Assembly: GCA_032622095.1 (NCBI GenBank)
Contig: CP136068.1
Span: forward strand, 47,608,443-47,672,442
DNA length: 64,000 nt
DNA from: Siphonodentalium dalli
Taxonomy: Eukaryota; Mollusca; Scaphopoda; Gadilida; Siphonodentaliidae
Reading direction: 5' to 3'
The position numbers were made by a program, and so were the translations under genes. Of this stretch, positions 41,809 to 54,100 are shown in pieces; positions within the stretch are counted from its first letter, which is position 1, and each line of letters opens with the position of its first letter. A model generated the notes under the pieces. That model was given only the letters and a program-made list of their open reading frames with translations, was not told the DNA's origin and searched no databases.

Positions 41809-43020
41809 TGTAAAGCCAGCTAAACTCGCTCATGATTTACAACCAAATTGCTAATCTGTATCGTTACTCCCAAACCAGAAATCGGTATTCTCGTCTCAGG
41901 TTCCAGTCTCGTTTAAATGCAAACCTCAGACCAGGAGGGGGAATATAGGTCTCAGTTGAAGACTATTACCTATAACACATATCATTATCGATTATATTAA
42001 TTTTTGTCCAGTTCATATATAATTAAAAAAATTCCTCTACACGGCATAGCATTATGCAACAATTCCTTGTTGGTTAACACACGGATATATGCTTCCAAAA
42101 AATACATAAGTTTATGTGACCAGAACTTGTAATACCACATGATTGTACGAGACCCGATACAGGCTTGAATGACGATAAGAAGGCAAACATTGGTACTCAC
42201 TTCTAAGCTAGGTGACATATTACGATCGCCTTGGTCTGGGCAATAGTTTACGTGAAACCTGGTCCAGACCAGAGACCAGAGTTGTGTCGCTTTCGTCCTC
42301 TATGTCGATTACTGACATGTCAACTGATTTTAAATCACTGAAGGATATACGAATAATTTGTACCGCTGGAATACACACGAACCGAGCTTATAGCTAGAGG
42401 GCTCACGCATAAGACCGTTGTCTCATTGTATACGATGTACAGCGAACGACCACCGACGTAATTAGACGATCCGTCCTTTAGTTAAAATGCCTTGGCTTTG
42501 TTGTGACACTATACTGTTTATACTACGTGGGACATGGTCGGTGATCACGAATGGATTGACTCAAGCCGGTGCGTATTCATTTGCCATGCATGTCACACCT
42601 CAACAACATGAATATTTGGCTCAACAAATGACGTTCACATGTTCGTGGCTTGAAATTGTTTTGCTAACTCATTTCCACTGTCGGAATTCTCAGCTATAAT
42701 CAAGACGTTCACCGTTATTATTAAATTGTCACTGTTGTAAACAAATGTGTACACGTAGTATGCCGATATTTATTGATGGACATACATGTAATTGTGCATC
42801 ATATCCTCGCGCAAATAGGTTCATAATCGACCGATAATTTCACATGTTCTTTATTGGATTATTTGATTCTGAGATAGTCAGATGGTGGACATATATCCGT
42901 TATTCCGTTTTATGGCTCGGGCCACAGTGAAAGCATATCGAATAAGCCTACACCCGGTAAGTCGTGAGTTGGTTTATCCGTGTCGTTTTCCGCCCATGCA
43001 ACATATCATCATGCAAATAG

Positions 43021-43460
43021 GTTCATATTAATTCTAAATGTTCACATAGGTTCATATTAATTCTAAATATTCACATAGGTTCATATTAATTCTAAATATT
43101 CAAATAGGTTCATATTAATTATAAATGTTCACATAGGTTCATATTAATTATAAATGTTCACATAGGTTCATATTAATTCTAAATATTCAAATAGGTTTAT
43201 ATTAATTCTATATGTTCACATAGGTTCATATTAATTATAAATGTTCACATATGTTCATATTAATTCTAAATATTCAAATAGGTTCATATTAATTCTATAT
43301 GTTCACATAGGTTCATATTAATTATAAATGTTCACATATGTTCATATTAATTCTATATGTTCACATATGTTCATATTAATTCTATATGTTCACATATGTT
43401 CATATTAATTATAAATGTTCACATAGGTTCATATTAATTCTATATGTTCACATAGGTTCA
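43021..43460. repeat. 29-bp satellite, about 15 copies
   Basis: The unit GGTTCATATTAATTCTAAAT-GTTCACATA has small variants. It begins just after CATATCATCATGCAAATAG, the end sequence of the dispersed TIR family. The period equals those of the arrays at 17.2 and 58.4 kb although the sequences differ. Confidence 0.9.
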
Positions 43461-44681
43461 TATTGGGCCCATATTGAGCTTATACATTGTACCCGTTTTA
43501 TTCAGTGGACTGACGCGGTGCGCAATGAAAACACACTACAAGATCGTGCCGCTCGTAAATCGCGGAAGTATATCATAAACTACGGGAACAGTATATATTT
43601 CACCAAAATACAAGACATATAGTTGTGGCATTAAAGTATCTGCCAAACGATAGAAAATAGCCCGATTCGGCTCTGATCCGTCTGCCTTTTAAAGATACAG
43701 TTGACCTTGGCGGTGGGTATTACTGTTAAAATAGTTACATCTGTAAAAAATCCACCATAAACAGAATGAATGTTAATATATAGACAACTTTTGTTCCTAT
43801 ACCAATCATAAATATCGCATAAATATCATGTTATTGTCAAGATCATACGCAGTGTTAGTAAAGAAAAGCAATGTTATGTTAAGTACGGTACGTATACAGT
43901 GTGTGATAAGCAAAACACTCAATACCGGGGGGGGGGGTCCACAGTGAACTTTGGTGAAAACTGTACCATGTTATTTGCAACATACCGTTACAGCGCTGGA
44001 TAATCCTCGCCACTCAGTAATTTGGTATTGAATGGGTCACAGTGAATCAATCTCAATAAAAAAGTCACCACATTGTTGAGTTTGTGCTTACCGCACGCTC
44101 TGTATGGGATGTATGTATAAACAAACGCTCGGCTCGCACACGTGTTGTGTGGATAATATCGCAATCATACTATCAGTATACCTAATAATAGTATATTCTT
44201 GAGGACATTTTCATAATTTGGTGACCTTTATTTCCAAATTACAACCTACAGCCAAGGCCATCCACGCCTTTAATGACATAATCCTTCTGCGAGTGGAACA
44301 ATAATTAAAGGACATTCATTGCTATGTTTTTTTCTGATATGTTAACCATACAGAGAGTTTGTGGACAGTTGAACACGCTTATACGTGAATATCTATTATT
44401 TCAGCCGGATTTTTTGGAAGATATCATGTGATGCATGTACAACATTCGTATATTAGTACAACAAGTTTGGTTCAGCCTAAAGTTATGACGGGGTGGCCGA
44501 AAGCGATAGAGTACTCAGTTTAACTTAAACTGAAGACTTGAGCTCTATGTGTACTGTGTGTAACATTCTATTCTCTTAATTCCAGAACGACTGGATTCCT
44601 GAAAATGATACAACGATTCAGAAGCTCTCTTAAGAGCAGCCACGTGAAGCTTCCACCTTCAGGATGTAATACCCCGTCATA

Positions 44682-44736
44682 ATGATCGACGTCGCAATAA
44701 GAGTAGCAAGCCTGGCTTGGCTGATACATGTCGCAG
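44682..44736 (+). CDS. Gene 2 first coding exon: candidate signal peptide
   Basis: ATG at 44682 opens a short hydrophobic peptide (MIDVAIRVASLAWLIHVA) and ends with a good donor (gtgagg at 44737) in phase 1, as needed by the Ig exon at 57649. A possible acceptor (ctcttaattccag, ending 44584) upstream suggests that this exon starts in the 5' UTR at about 44585. The hydrophobic run is short, so confidence is moderate. Confidence 0.5.
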
Positions 44737-47700
44737 GTGAGGTTTTAACTGTGGCTGTACTAAATACTCACTGGCCAATAGTTCCTTAACTCATTCAGTG
44801 CCGGCGATGTATATATACGTCGCCCGAAAAGCGCGAACCATTTGCCGGCGACGTATATATACGTCGCCCAGAACATCTCGTTTAAAACATGCTCTACTGG
44901 CGGAAAATCTCACAATTTCAGTATTGGTGTACATGTTCAAAACACTGAGGAATTACAAGTCACACCTTGGGATAATTTTCATCGGGGGGTGGTGTGAGTG
45001 GCGGGTGATATGTTTATACGCGCATGCACAGATCCAACTTGTAAACCACGGTGTAGCCGAAGATATGTCCGTTCAAACGACGTATCGGGCAGCTCCGTAC
45101 GTTGAGGCATTCGGGAGGTCGAGCCGCGTGAATATAGGTGGTGAAAAATCGTGTGTTTTGTGGTCGTGACTAAAGTCTTGCAGAGTTCAAACTCTCTAAG
45201 AGGTCAACGCATACAGCGTCCATATCTGTTAATTGGAGACCGATTTTGATTGTGTAAAGTTCGATTACAATAAAGTCGGGCATGCCCTGATCCATCGAAC
45301 ACTTGGTTTATCGCCGAACGATCGATGAACACCGATTTGGACAACGCACACATTACGTCAATCAAAATATGTACCTTAAGGGGTTCGCCAAATTACAATG
45401 ATAAATTACTACAGGAAACATTGTCAATATATTGCTCTTACATGTTTTAAGATATCGAACGGACATTTGGTAGTGAGGGGTTTTTCAATGTACTGAATTC
45501 GATTGAAATGTCACCGGGTTACTCCGATTGCCCAAAATGTGTCATTGACGCCATACACGTAGCTACGCGTACCACACGAACAGGAAACTAGTATACGCCG
45601 CACAGCGAAAGTACGATTGTTGTAGGCGTATAGAACGGAAACAATTGATTTTCAAATTGTTTCGGTTTGCCATCTACTTTTCTAGGAAATTGGTTATTGT
45701 AAACGTCATCCCATTTAGAAAATTCGTTAGATCTCACTAATCACCCCCAATTCCGATCTTTGCCATAACAGAATGCTATGTTATTCCACCAGCAAAATTA
45801 ATGTCTAAAACTGCACAGAATATATTGGTTAGATGGCCACGTAAAACAACACATTTGTATTTCATACAATCGGTGTCAATTTGAAGTACTCGTTGCCATG
45901 GCAACGTGAAATTTGGGAGCTGTGAAGACATTGTATTACCGGAATTGGACTCTTAAGGAACTTCGTGGGGCCTATAATATAAATATCTGCTGTCAATTCG
46001 ATTATTTCCAATATTGAATAATCAAAGTAAATATCTAGTTAGTGTAAATGATGGCTTTTCCCCAGGAAACCTGGCACTCAGCCATCCGTTTTCCCCAGGG
46101 AACCTGGCACTGAATGGGTTAAGGTAATGTTCAGATAATAAGTTAAAATACGACCATGGTCGTCTCTGATCTTATTATCTGAACATTGCCAATGACTATG
46201 ATTCATTCTGCGTGTGTGTTATATTTCCGTCTGCATGTAGTCTGCTTATATTTCGAACACCACGCCAGATGAACTATAAGTAGTTCCATTGTATACTTGT
46301 ATAACTAAATGGGAGAATCAATTCAGCAACGAAATGGTTAAAGTTATATGAAACACTCCGGTATGGTGATCAAATAAAATGGACAATAATCTTGCTCAAA
46401 GTAGTTATTTTTACGAATATTAATCCAAATTTACAACACACACCGTAGAAGAATAGATGCCTCGTTACTCTCACATCTAAAAATAGAATCTTTGGGGTCT
46501 AAAATTGGTTGTGGGTGTCTCGTTACCTTCACATCTAAAAATAGAATCTTTGGGGTCTAAAAATTGTTTGAGGGTAAAATTGTTTGAGGGTAAAATTGGT
46601 TGTACTAAAATATTCCCAAAATATCAAAACCCCAAAAAAAAATTTCAAAACTTCCAAAAATTATTTTTTCCAAAAAATCCCAAAACTTCAAAAATTTTAA
46701 AACCCCCAAAATTTCAAAAGAAAAAATTTCAAAACCCCTCAAAATTAGTTCTCTAAAAAAAAAAGTTTAAATAAAAAAATTTATAACGAGTTTACGGTTT
46801 CTGATAATCTCGATATTAAAAAAAATGTCGAATGATAAATTATTTGCGTGTAATATCTTTCGTTATTTTTTTTGTTCAAATATTTGTCATGAAATTATTA
46901 ATCGATGTGTATGGACAGTCGCTGTAATGTTGGACATTGTGACCATCGATATGAATGCATACATTCCAGTGTTTTATCGGACGCAGTTCATATAATTGTC
47001 ATACCTGAAAATAGACACTATTACTTTTACATAAATAATAAAGAGCGTTTATTCTTTACACTCTCTCTATCCCATATGACAGGTGTGTATTATCGTGAAT
47101 TATTGGAAGTATTGAGACTAACGGTCGAAAATTGTAATGTGAAATTAGAACCCTCCAGAATGAATTGTTCGCTGTACACGCAATCACACGCGACATTGGT
47201 CGTGTGTCACACCTTTGCTTTACCAAATGAATTATATTATTTCCTCGGTCACAGTTATATGGTATTCAGAAAACATATAGATTTAATGTCTGAACAAAAC
47301 GGGGTTAGTATCAATTAAGGTTGATAAACTGTGTCATTCACACGATAATTAGTTAGCCAAAAAACATGCATACATATTAAGTCAGGTCGAGAGACACTCA
47401 ATTATAGAAATTGCTTTGAGGACATTGTTATAATAACATTACGTAATAACCCCTTATCACTCCAGTCACACTTGCGATCATTTTGTATGCCGAAAACTCC
47501 AGGTAGCACCGATGATGTAACATTATATCACTGCTATTGTACCAATGATAGGTTCAGACATGTTCTATGTTTAGAAAAGAAAAGTTACCTATAATTCTGC
47601 TGTGGTTAAGCAGTCCATTATTTAGGGCATACCTGTATGTAGGCCTACCAGTGGATGAATAGTCTGCCGGAGAAGTACTGTGTAGACAGGTCTTGTCGGT

Positions 47701-50700
47701 AAGAGAGTCAGACGAGTAGTGAAGGCTCGGCTATTAAAACATAGTAATGCGATAGCGAACATCAAACGAGTCTGCGCACGCATATCTGTCAAAGGATACA
47801 AGGACAGTCATTGGTCAATTTATCCCCGGTGTCAGCTCAGTACCCAATCGGGACGAAGCCGAAGGTCAACTCATTTTTTTCGCTCATTATAGTACGTCAC
47901 TTGGACATTTTATCAGTTTATCACGTGATCACTAAATGTGGCAATCGGGTATCCACCACTGCCTGCAATTTATTATTTATAATAATTTGACTCATTGATC
48001 TCACGTAAATAATACTCTTAGTTGTTCCAATAAAATAGTTATCAAATTCGATCACCAATAGATTTGACTGTGGAATATAATGACCTTTAACTTATTTATC
48101 GATCTATGTTAGAACATGGTCTTAACAAAAAAACTTGACCATAACAAAAATTACCTTACATTTATGCATGAATCTAATTAGACCATGCGTAAATATTGTC
48201 AGCTTATCGTCTGATGAGCAAATCCGATGTTTACCAAAAATAGTACAACTTCCAGTTGGTAATTACTCTTACGAATGAAGAGCGTTGAACATATACGAAA
48301 TTACTACACGAATGAACTGAAATTTATATTTCACATCTTACCAACAACAGATACAGACATAGTCATAGTGTTATACTATATTACATGTACACACGCTATG
48401 ACATCATTCGAAGGGGCAATACACTCAAGGAGTTAAAGTGACACGAAACAAGGGACGTGATGCAATATTGGTGTTTGAATATTAAAAGGAACACAAGACA
48501 CTCTAAAGGGACACTCATTATGAATGAATGTTAACAATACAAGCGCAGTGGTTGAAAGTTAAAATGACAGATCAATATTTAAGGGTCAAATTTTCGGGGC
48601 ACTTAATGCACCTTTTATCATTACGTATCGTTTCTCACTCTACAATTCCCAATAATCCACACACTCTCTCCCTCCCCCAGCTTATAGATATATAACGAAA
48701 ACGAGAATATCATGTTGATGAAGTTTATTGAAATTTAATCGTCCGAATTGTCATCACTTTCGCCAGAAGTGTCATATGTTACGTCCATGAATTTTTCTAG
48801 CATCGGTTTGTACTTTAATATTGACATTTTCACTGCATCACGTTCTCCATAACCATTATTCAAATATTTGTCGACTTTATCCATGACTCTGTTGTGCAGA
48901 GTCCCATTGCGCAGCTGCAGATACGATACTATTGTCCAAGCATAATCAGTCATAAAGTGTATCATATCTTTACTTTTAAGGTCCTTGTCAGCTTGTTCTT
49001 TTGCTTCTGCGTCTTTCGAGCCATTTTCCTTATACGTGTCCACTTTATCACTCCATTCCTCACGTGTTTTATCTCTACTTTCATCACGCAAACTTTTGAA
49101 GTATTCATCTTCATTCAATTTAATTTCCTTATTCTGACTATCATCCGGGTCCTCAGTTAATTTTCGTTTTAACTTATTTTCTTGACACCAGTTTTTTACG
49201 TGTCTCTGAACATCATAATGATCTGCGAACAAAAGCCCGCATTCATTACAAGGGTACGACATGTCTTCTTGAATGTCTCTGTTTTGATGGTTCTTCTTAT
49301 TAATTTCATCCAGCTCACCAGGTGGCCGTATGTCGTTAGTATAGTCATTATGTTGACCCTGGGGCACAATATAATTATATGTTATGCCCTTCTGTTGACC
49401 GGGGAGTTCTCTGTCATCGTATTTCATCGCATTCTGTTGACCCTGGGTCTCAGTGTCTTTTGTATGTTTTTTCATCCCATTCTGTTCATCTGGGTGTTCT
49501 CTGTCTTTTTGGAGATTATATTTCATGCCATTCCATTCACCCCTATGTTGGTTCGTGTCCTCTTTTAGTACATTCTGTCGCAGACGTAATGTGTCCGGTG
49601 TTGCGGCTTTTAAATCCACCAGTAGGTAACCGTACGGTTCACTCGTCGCTTCCGAAAACTCTCGAACCATACGCTGAGGACATTCAGGATACATCTGTCT
49701 TGATAATGTTGAAATTAATCCCTTGTCGATTGGGTTATTGAACAATACCAAATATTGACAATTTCGTCGTTGCGTTGGATCTTTGTTGTAGTAGAAATTC
49801 TGGTTCAAACTTATCAAAGATAAGTTCAAATGGTGACTTCCTTCGGAATGCAAATCATTAACTCTCTGGTCTTTTGATGAAGTTTGCATCAAGTCATCGA
49901 GTATAACTAGATTTTTATACCGGGGGTTGATAAGCGAATCCAAGTTTGCTGGTATTCCTCGTATAAAGTTGACCTGAGGGGTGACGGTATACTTTAATTC
50001 GTCATATAGGGGCTGCCAATATTTATAAAACCATATTATTCTGTCAGGTGCGGGTGATATTTTTGAGGCAGACTTTTGTAGTAAGGTTTTCACGAAGTAT
50101 GTCTTACCACAAGATGTCGGTCCGCTTACACATGCCGTGAATGGATGCTTGAAAATAAAATCTTCATGGACATTGGCCATTGGATCATCAAAGCAGGATG
50201 TTATGTCGCTTTGTTGCTGTGTCCCCTGCTGGTGTTGTAGTATCTGGTGTTGCTGTAATGGCTGTTGTTGTGACTGATGATACTGCTGCCTGTTGCTGCT
50301 ACGGTCTGTTGCTGTTGCTTGGTGCTGCTGCTGTGGGTGTCGGTTAACAAACTCAGTGTGCTTAGATTGTACATGTCTTATCAAATCATGGTTCCGCACA
50401 TACCCCCTAGAGCAAATTGAACACTGGTGCTTCATTTATACTTGACTAAAATGTCTCGGTATATGGATTTCCTTTATACAAATGTTCCTTATAACCTAAA
50501 AATATGTCATGTCCGTATGTTTGATAACTTTATGTAGATGAAATAGTCTGCCGGAGAAGCACTGTGTATACAGGGGAATCAACAGGTCTTGTCGGTAAGA
50601 GAGTCAGACGAGAAGTGAAGTATCGACTATTAAAACATAGTAATGCGATAGCGAACATCAAACGAGTCTGGACACGCATATCTGTCAAAAGATACAAATA

Positions 50701-51007
50701 GCCGTCATTGGTCAATCTATCCTCGGTATCACTTTTCGTTTTACAAAATCAATTTCACCGAGAGGTTCCCTCGTCATTTGTAGTGACGTAATTGTGGCAC
50801 CGCCATTGCGGTATTTGCCGGCGGCGGCGGCGGCATTGCGGTATTTGCCACCGGCGGCGGCGGCATTGAGGTATTTTACTGCGGCGGCGGTGCAGCCACC
50901 GCCGCCGGGGTCCGCCGCCGGCGGACCCCCACAGTAAAATACTGCAATGCCGCCGCCGCCGGAGGCAAATACCGCAATGCCGCCGCCGGCGGCAAATACC
51001 GCAATGC

Positions 51008-51038
<31 letters not shown>

Positions 51039-51053
51039 GGCAAATACCGCAAT

Positions 51054-51107
<54 letters not shown>

Positions 51108-54100
51108 AAATACCGCAATGCCGCCGCCGCCGCCGCCGGCGGCGGTGCCACAATTACGTCACTACAAATGACGAGGGAACCTCTCGGTGAAATTGATTTT
51201 GTAAAACGAAAAGTGATACCGAGGATAGATTGACCAATGACGGCTATTTGTATCTTTTGACAGATATGCGTGTCCAGACTCGTTTGATGTTCGCTATCGC
51301 ATTACTATGTTTTAATAGTCGATACTTCACTTCTCGTCTGACTCTCTTACCGACAAGACCTGTTGATTCCCCTGTATACACAGTGCTTCTCCGGCAGACT
51401 ATTTCATCTACATAAAGTTATCAAACATACGGACATGACATATTTTTAGGTTATAAGGAACATTTGTATAAAGGAAATCCATATACCGAGACATGTTAGT
51501 CAAGTATAAATGAAGCACCAGTGTTCAATTTGCTCTAGGGGGTATGTGCGGAACCATGATTTGATAAGACATGTACAATCTAAGCACACTGAGTTTGTTA
51601 ACCGACACCCACAGCAGCAGCACCAAGCAACAGCAACAGACCGTAGCAGCAACAGGCAGCAGTATCATCAGTCACAACAACAGCCATTACAGCAACACCA
51701 GATACTACAACACCAGCAGGGGACACAGCAACAAAGCGACATAACATCCTGCTTTGATGATCCAATGGCCAATGTCCATGAAGATTTTATTTTCAAGCAT
51801 CCATTCACGGCATGTGTAAGCGGACCGACATCTTGTGGTAAGACATACTTCGTGAAAACCTTACTACAAAAGTCTGCCTCAAAAATATCACCCGCACCTG
51901 ACAGAATAATATGGTTTTATAAATATTGGCAGCCCCTATATGACGAATTAAAGTATACCGTCACCCCTCAGGTCAACTTTATACGAGGAATACCAGCAAA
52001 CTTGGATTCGCTTATCAACCCCCGGTATAAAAATCTAGTTATACTCGATGACTTGATGCAAACTTCATCAAAAGACCAGAGAGTTAATGATTTGCATTCC
52101 GAAGGAAGTCACCATTTGAACTTATCTTTGATAAGTTTGAACCAGAATTTCTACTACAACAAAGATCCAACGCAACGACGAAATTGTCAATATTTGGTAT
52201 TGTTCAATAACCCAATCGACAAGGGATTAATTTCAACATTATCAAGACAGATGTATCCTGAATGTCCTCAGCGTATGGTTCGAGAGTTTTCGGAAGCGAC
52301 GAGTGAACCGTACGGTTACCTACTGGTGGATTTAAAAGCCGCAACACCGGACACATTACGTCTGCGACAGAATGTACTAAAAGAGGACACGAACCAACAT
52401 AGGGGTGAATGGAATGGCATGAAATATAATCTCCAAAAAGACAGAGAACACCCAGATGAACAGAATGGGATGAAAAAACATACAAAAGACACTGAGACCC
52501 AGGGTCAACAGAATGCGATGAAATACGATGACAGAGAACTCCCCGGTCAACAGAAGGGCATAACATATAATTATATTGTGCCCCAGGGTCAACATAATGA
52601 CTATACTAACGACATACGGCCACCTGGTGAGCTGGATGAAATTAATAAGAAGAACCATCAAAACAGAGACATTCAAGAAGACATGTCGTACCCTTGTAAT
52701 GAATGCGGGCTTTTGTTCGCAGATCATTATGATGTTCAGAGACACGTAAAAAACTGGTGTCAAGAAAATAAGTTAAAACGAAAATTAACTGAGGACCCGG
52801 ATGATAGTCAGAATAAGGAAATTAAATTGAATGAAGATGAATACTTCAAAAGTTTGCGTGATGAAAGTAGAGATAAAACACGTGAGGAATGGAGTGATAA
52901 AGTGGACACGTATAAGGAAAATGGCTCGAAAGACGCAGAAGCAAAAGAACAAGCTGACAAGGACCTTAAAAGTAAAGATATGATACACTTTATGACTGAT
53001 TATGCTTGGACAATAGTATCGTATCTGCAGCTGCGCAATGGGACTCTGCACAACAGAGTCATGGATAAAGTCGACAAATATTTGAATAATGGTTATGGAG
53101 AACGTGATGCAGTGAAAATGTCAATATTAAAGTACAAACCGATGCTAGAAAAATTCATGGACGTAACATATGACACTTCTGGCGAAAGTGATGACAATTC
53201 GGACGATTAAATTTCAATAAACTTCATCAACATGATATTCTCGTTTTCGTTATATATCTATAAGCTGGGGGAGGGAGAGAGTGTGTGGATTATTGGGAAT
53301 TGTAGAGTGAGAAACGATACGTAATGATAAAAGGTGCATTAAGTGCCCCGAAAATTTGACCCTTAAATATTGATCTGTCATTTTAACTTTCAACCACTGC
53401 GCTTGTATTGTTAACATTCATTCATAATGAGTGTCCCTTTAGAGTGTCTTGTGTTCCTTTTAATATTCAAACACCAATATTGCATCACGTCCCTTGTTTC
53501 GTGTCACTTTAACTCCTTGAGTGTATTGCCCCTTCGAATGATGTCATAGCGTGTGTACATGTAATATAGTATAACACTATGACTATGTCTGTATCTGTTG
53601 TTGGTAAGATGTGAAATATAAATTTCAGTTCATTCGTGTAGTAATTTCGTATATGTTCAACGCTCTTCATTCGTAAGAGTAATTACCAACTGGAAGTTGT
53701 ACTATTTTTGGTAAACATCGGATTTGCTCATCAGACGATAAGCTGACAATATTTACGCATGGTCTAATTAGATTCATGCATAAATGTAAGGTAATTTTTG
53801 TTATGGTCAAGTTTTTTTGTTAAGACCATGTTCTAACATAGATCGATAAATAAGTTAAAGGTCATTATATTCCACAGTCAAATCTATTGGTGATCGAATT
53901 TGATAACTATTTTATTGGAACAACTAAGAGTATTATTTACGTGAGATCAATGAGTCAAATTATTATAAATAATAAATTGCAGGCAGTGGTGGATACCCGA
54001 TTGCCACATTTAGTGATCACGTGATAAACTGATAAAATGTCCAAGTGACGTACTATAATGAGCGAAAAAAATGAGTTGACCTTCGGCTTCGTCCCGATTG

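Larger units (their letters stand above)
36602..44681. other. Intergenic region with foldback elements and a satellite
   Basis: No supported gene. It contains a foldback element (37091-37800), short related tracts around 39030-39100 and 39560-39640 (TTTGGTCA-AATTTT..GTTGGAAATG, also at 59745), a GTTTAAAC-rich TIR element (40197-41808), a 29-bp satellite (43021-43460), a block at 43675-43880 shared with 57863-58050, and a G-run at about 43927. Confidence 0.5.
46447..50792. repeat. Left arm of the palindrome
   Basis: Reverse complement of 51153-55498. Differences that I could see: 46727, 46779, 47061, 47390, 47818 and 50450. The change at 47061 alters one residue of the 137-aa protein (Leu against Ile in the right copy). 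The ATPase proteins are identical. Confidence 0.92.

Noticed and set aside
42212-42397. 61-codon frame ending in DFKSLKDIRIICTAG, again slightly Ig-like
   Set aside because: No acceptor or donor in the right phase; left out of the gene model.
42487-42699. 70-codon frame with a stretch resembling an Ig B strand (MTFTCSW)
   Set aside because: No credible splice sites around it and no partner exon; could be a relic Ig exon of a lost paralogue but evidence is too thin.
44798-45169. 123-codon frame inside element C
   Set aside because: Begins in the subterminal palindromes of the transposon and shows no protein family.
46505-46756. 83-codon K/F/P/Q-rich frame, mirrored at 55189-55440
   Set aside because: Low-complexity translation of the A/C-rich subterminal tract.
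48894-49741. Frames of 88-128 codons opposite the ATPase gene, mirrored at 52204-53051
   Set aside because: Antisense shadows of the intact 566-codon ATPase gene.
50530-50715. 61-codon frame upstream of the ATPase in each arm
   Set aside because: Falls in the direct repeat and is not preserved in the outer repeat copy; probably not coding.
50755-51171. Poly-Arg, poly-Ala and poly-Pro frames up to 132 codons
   Set aside because: Products of the (CCG)n foldback at the palindrome centre; no start context or conserved part.
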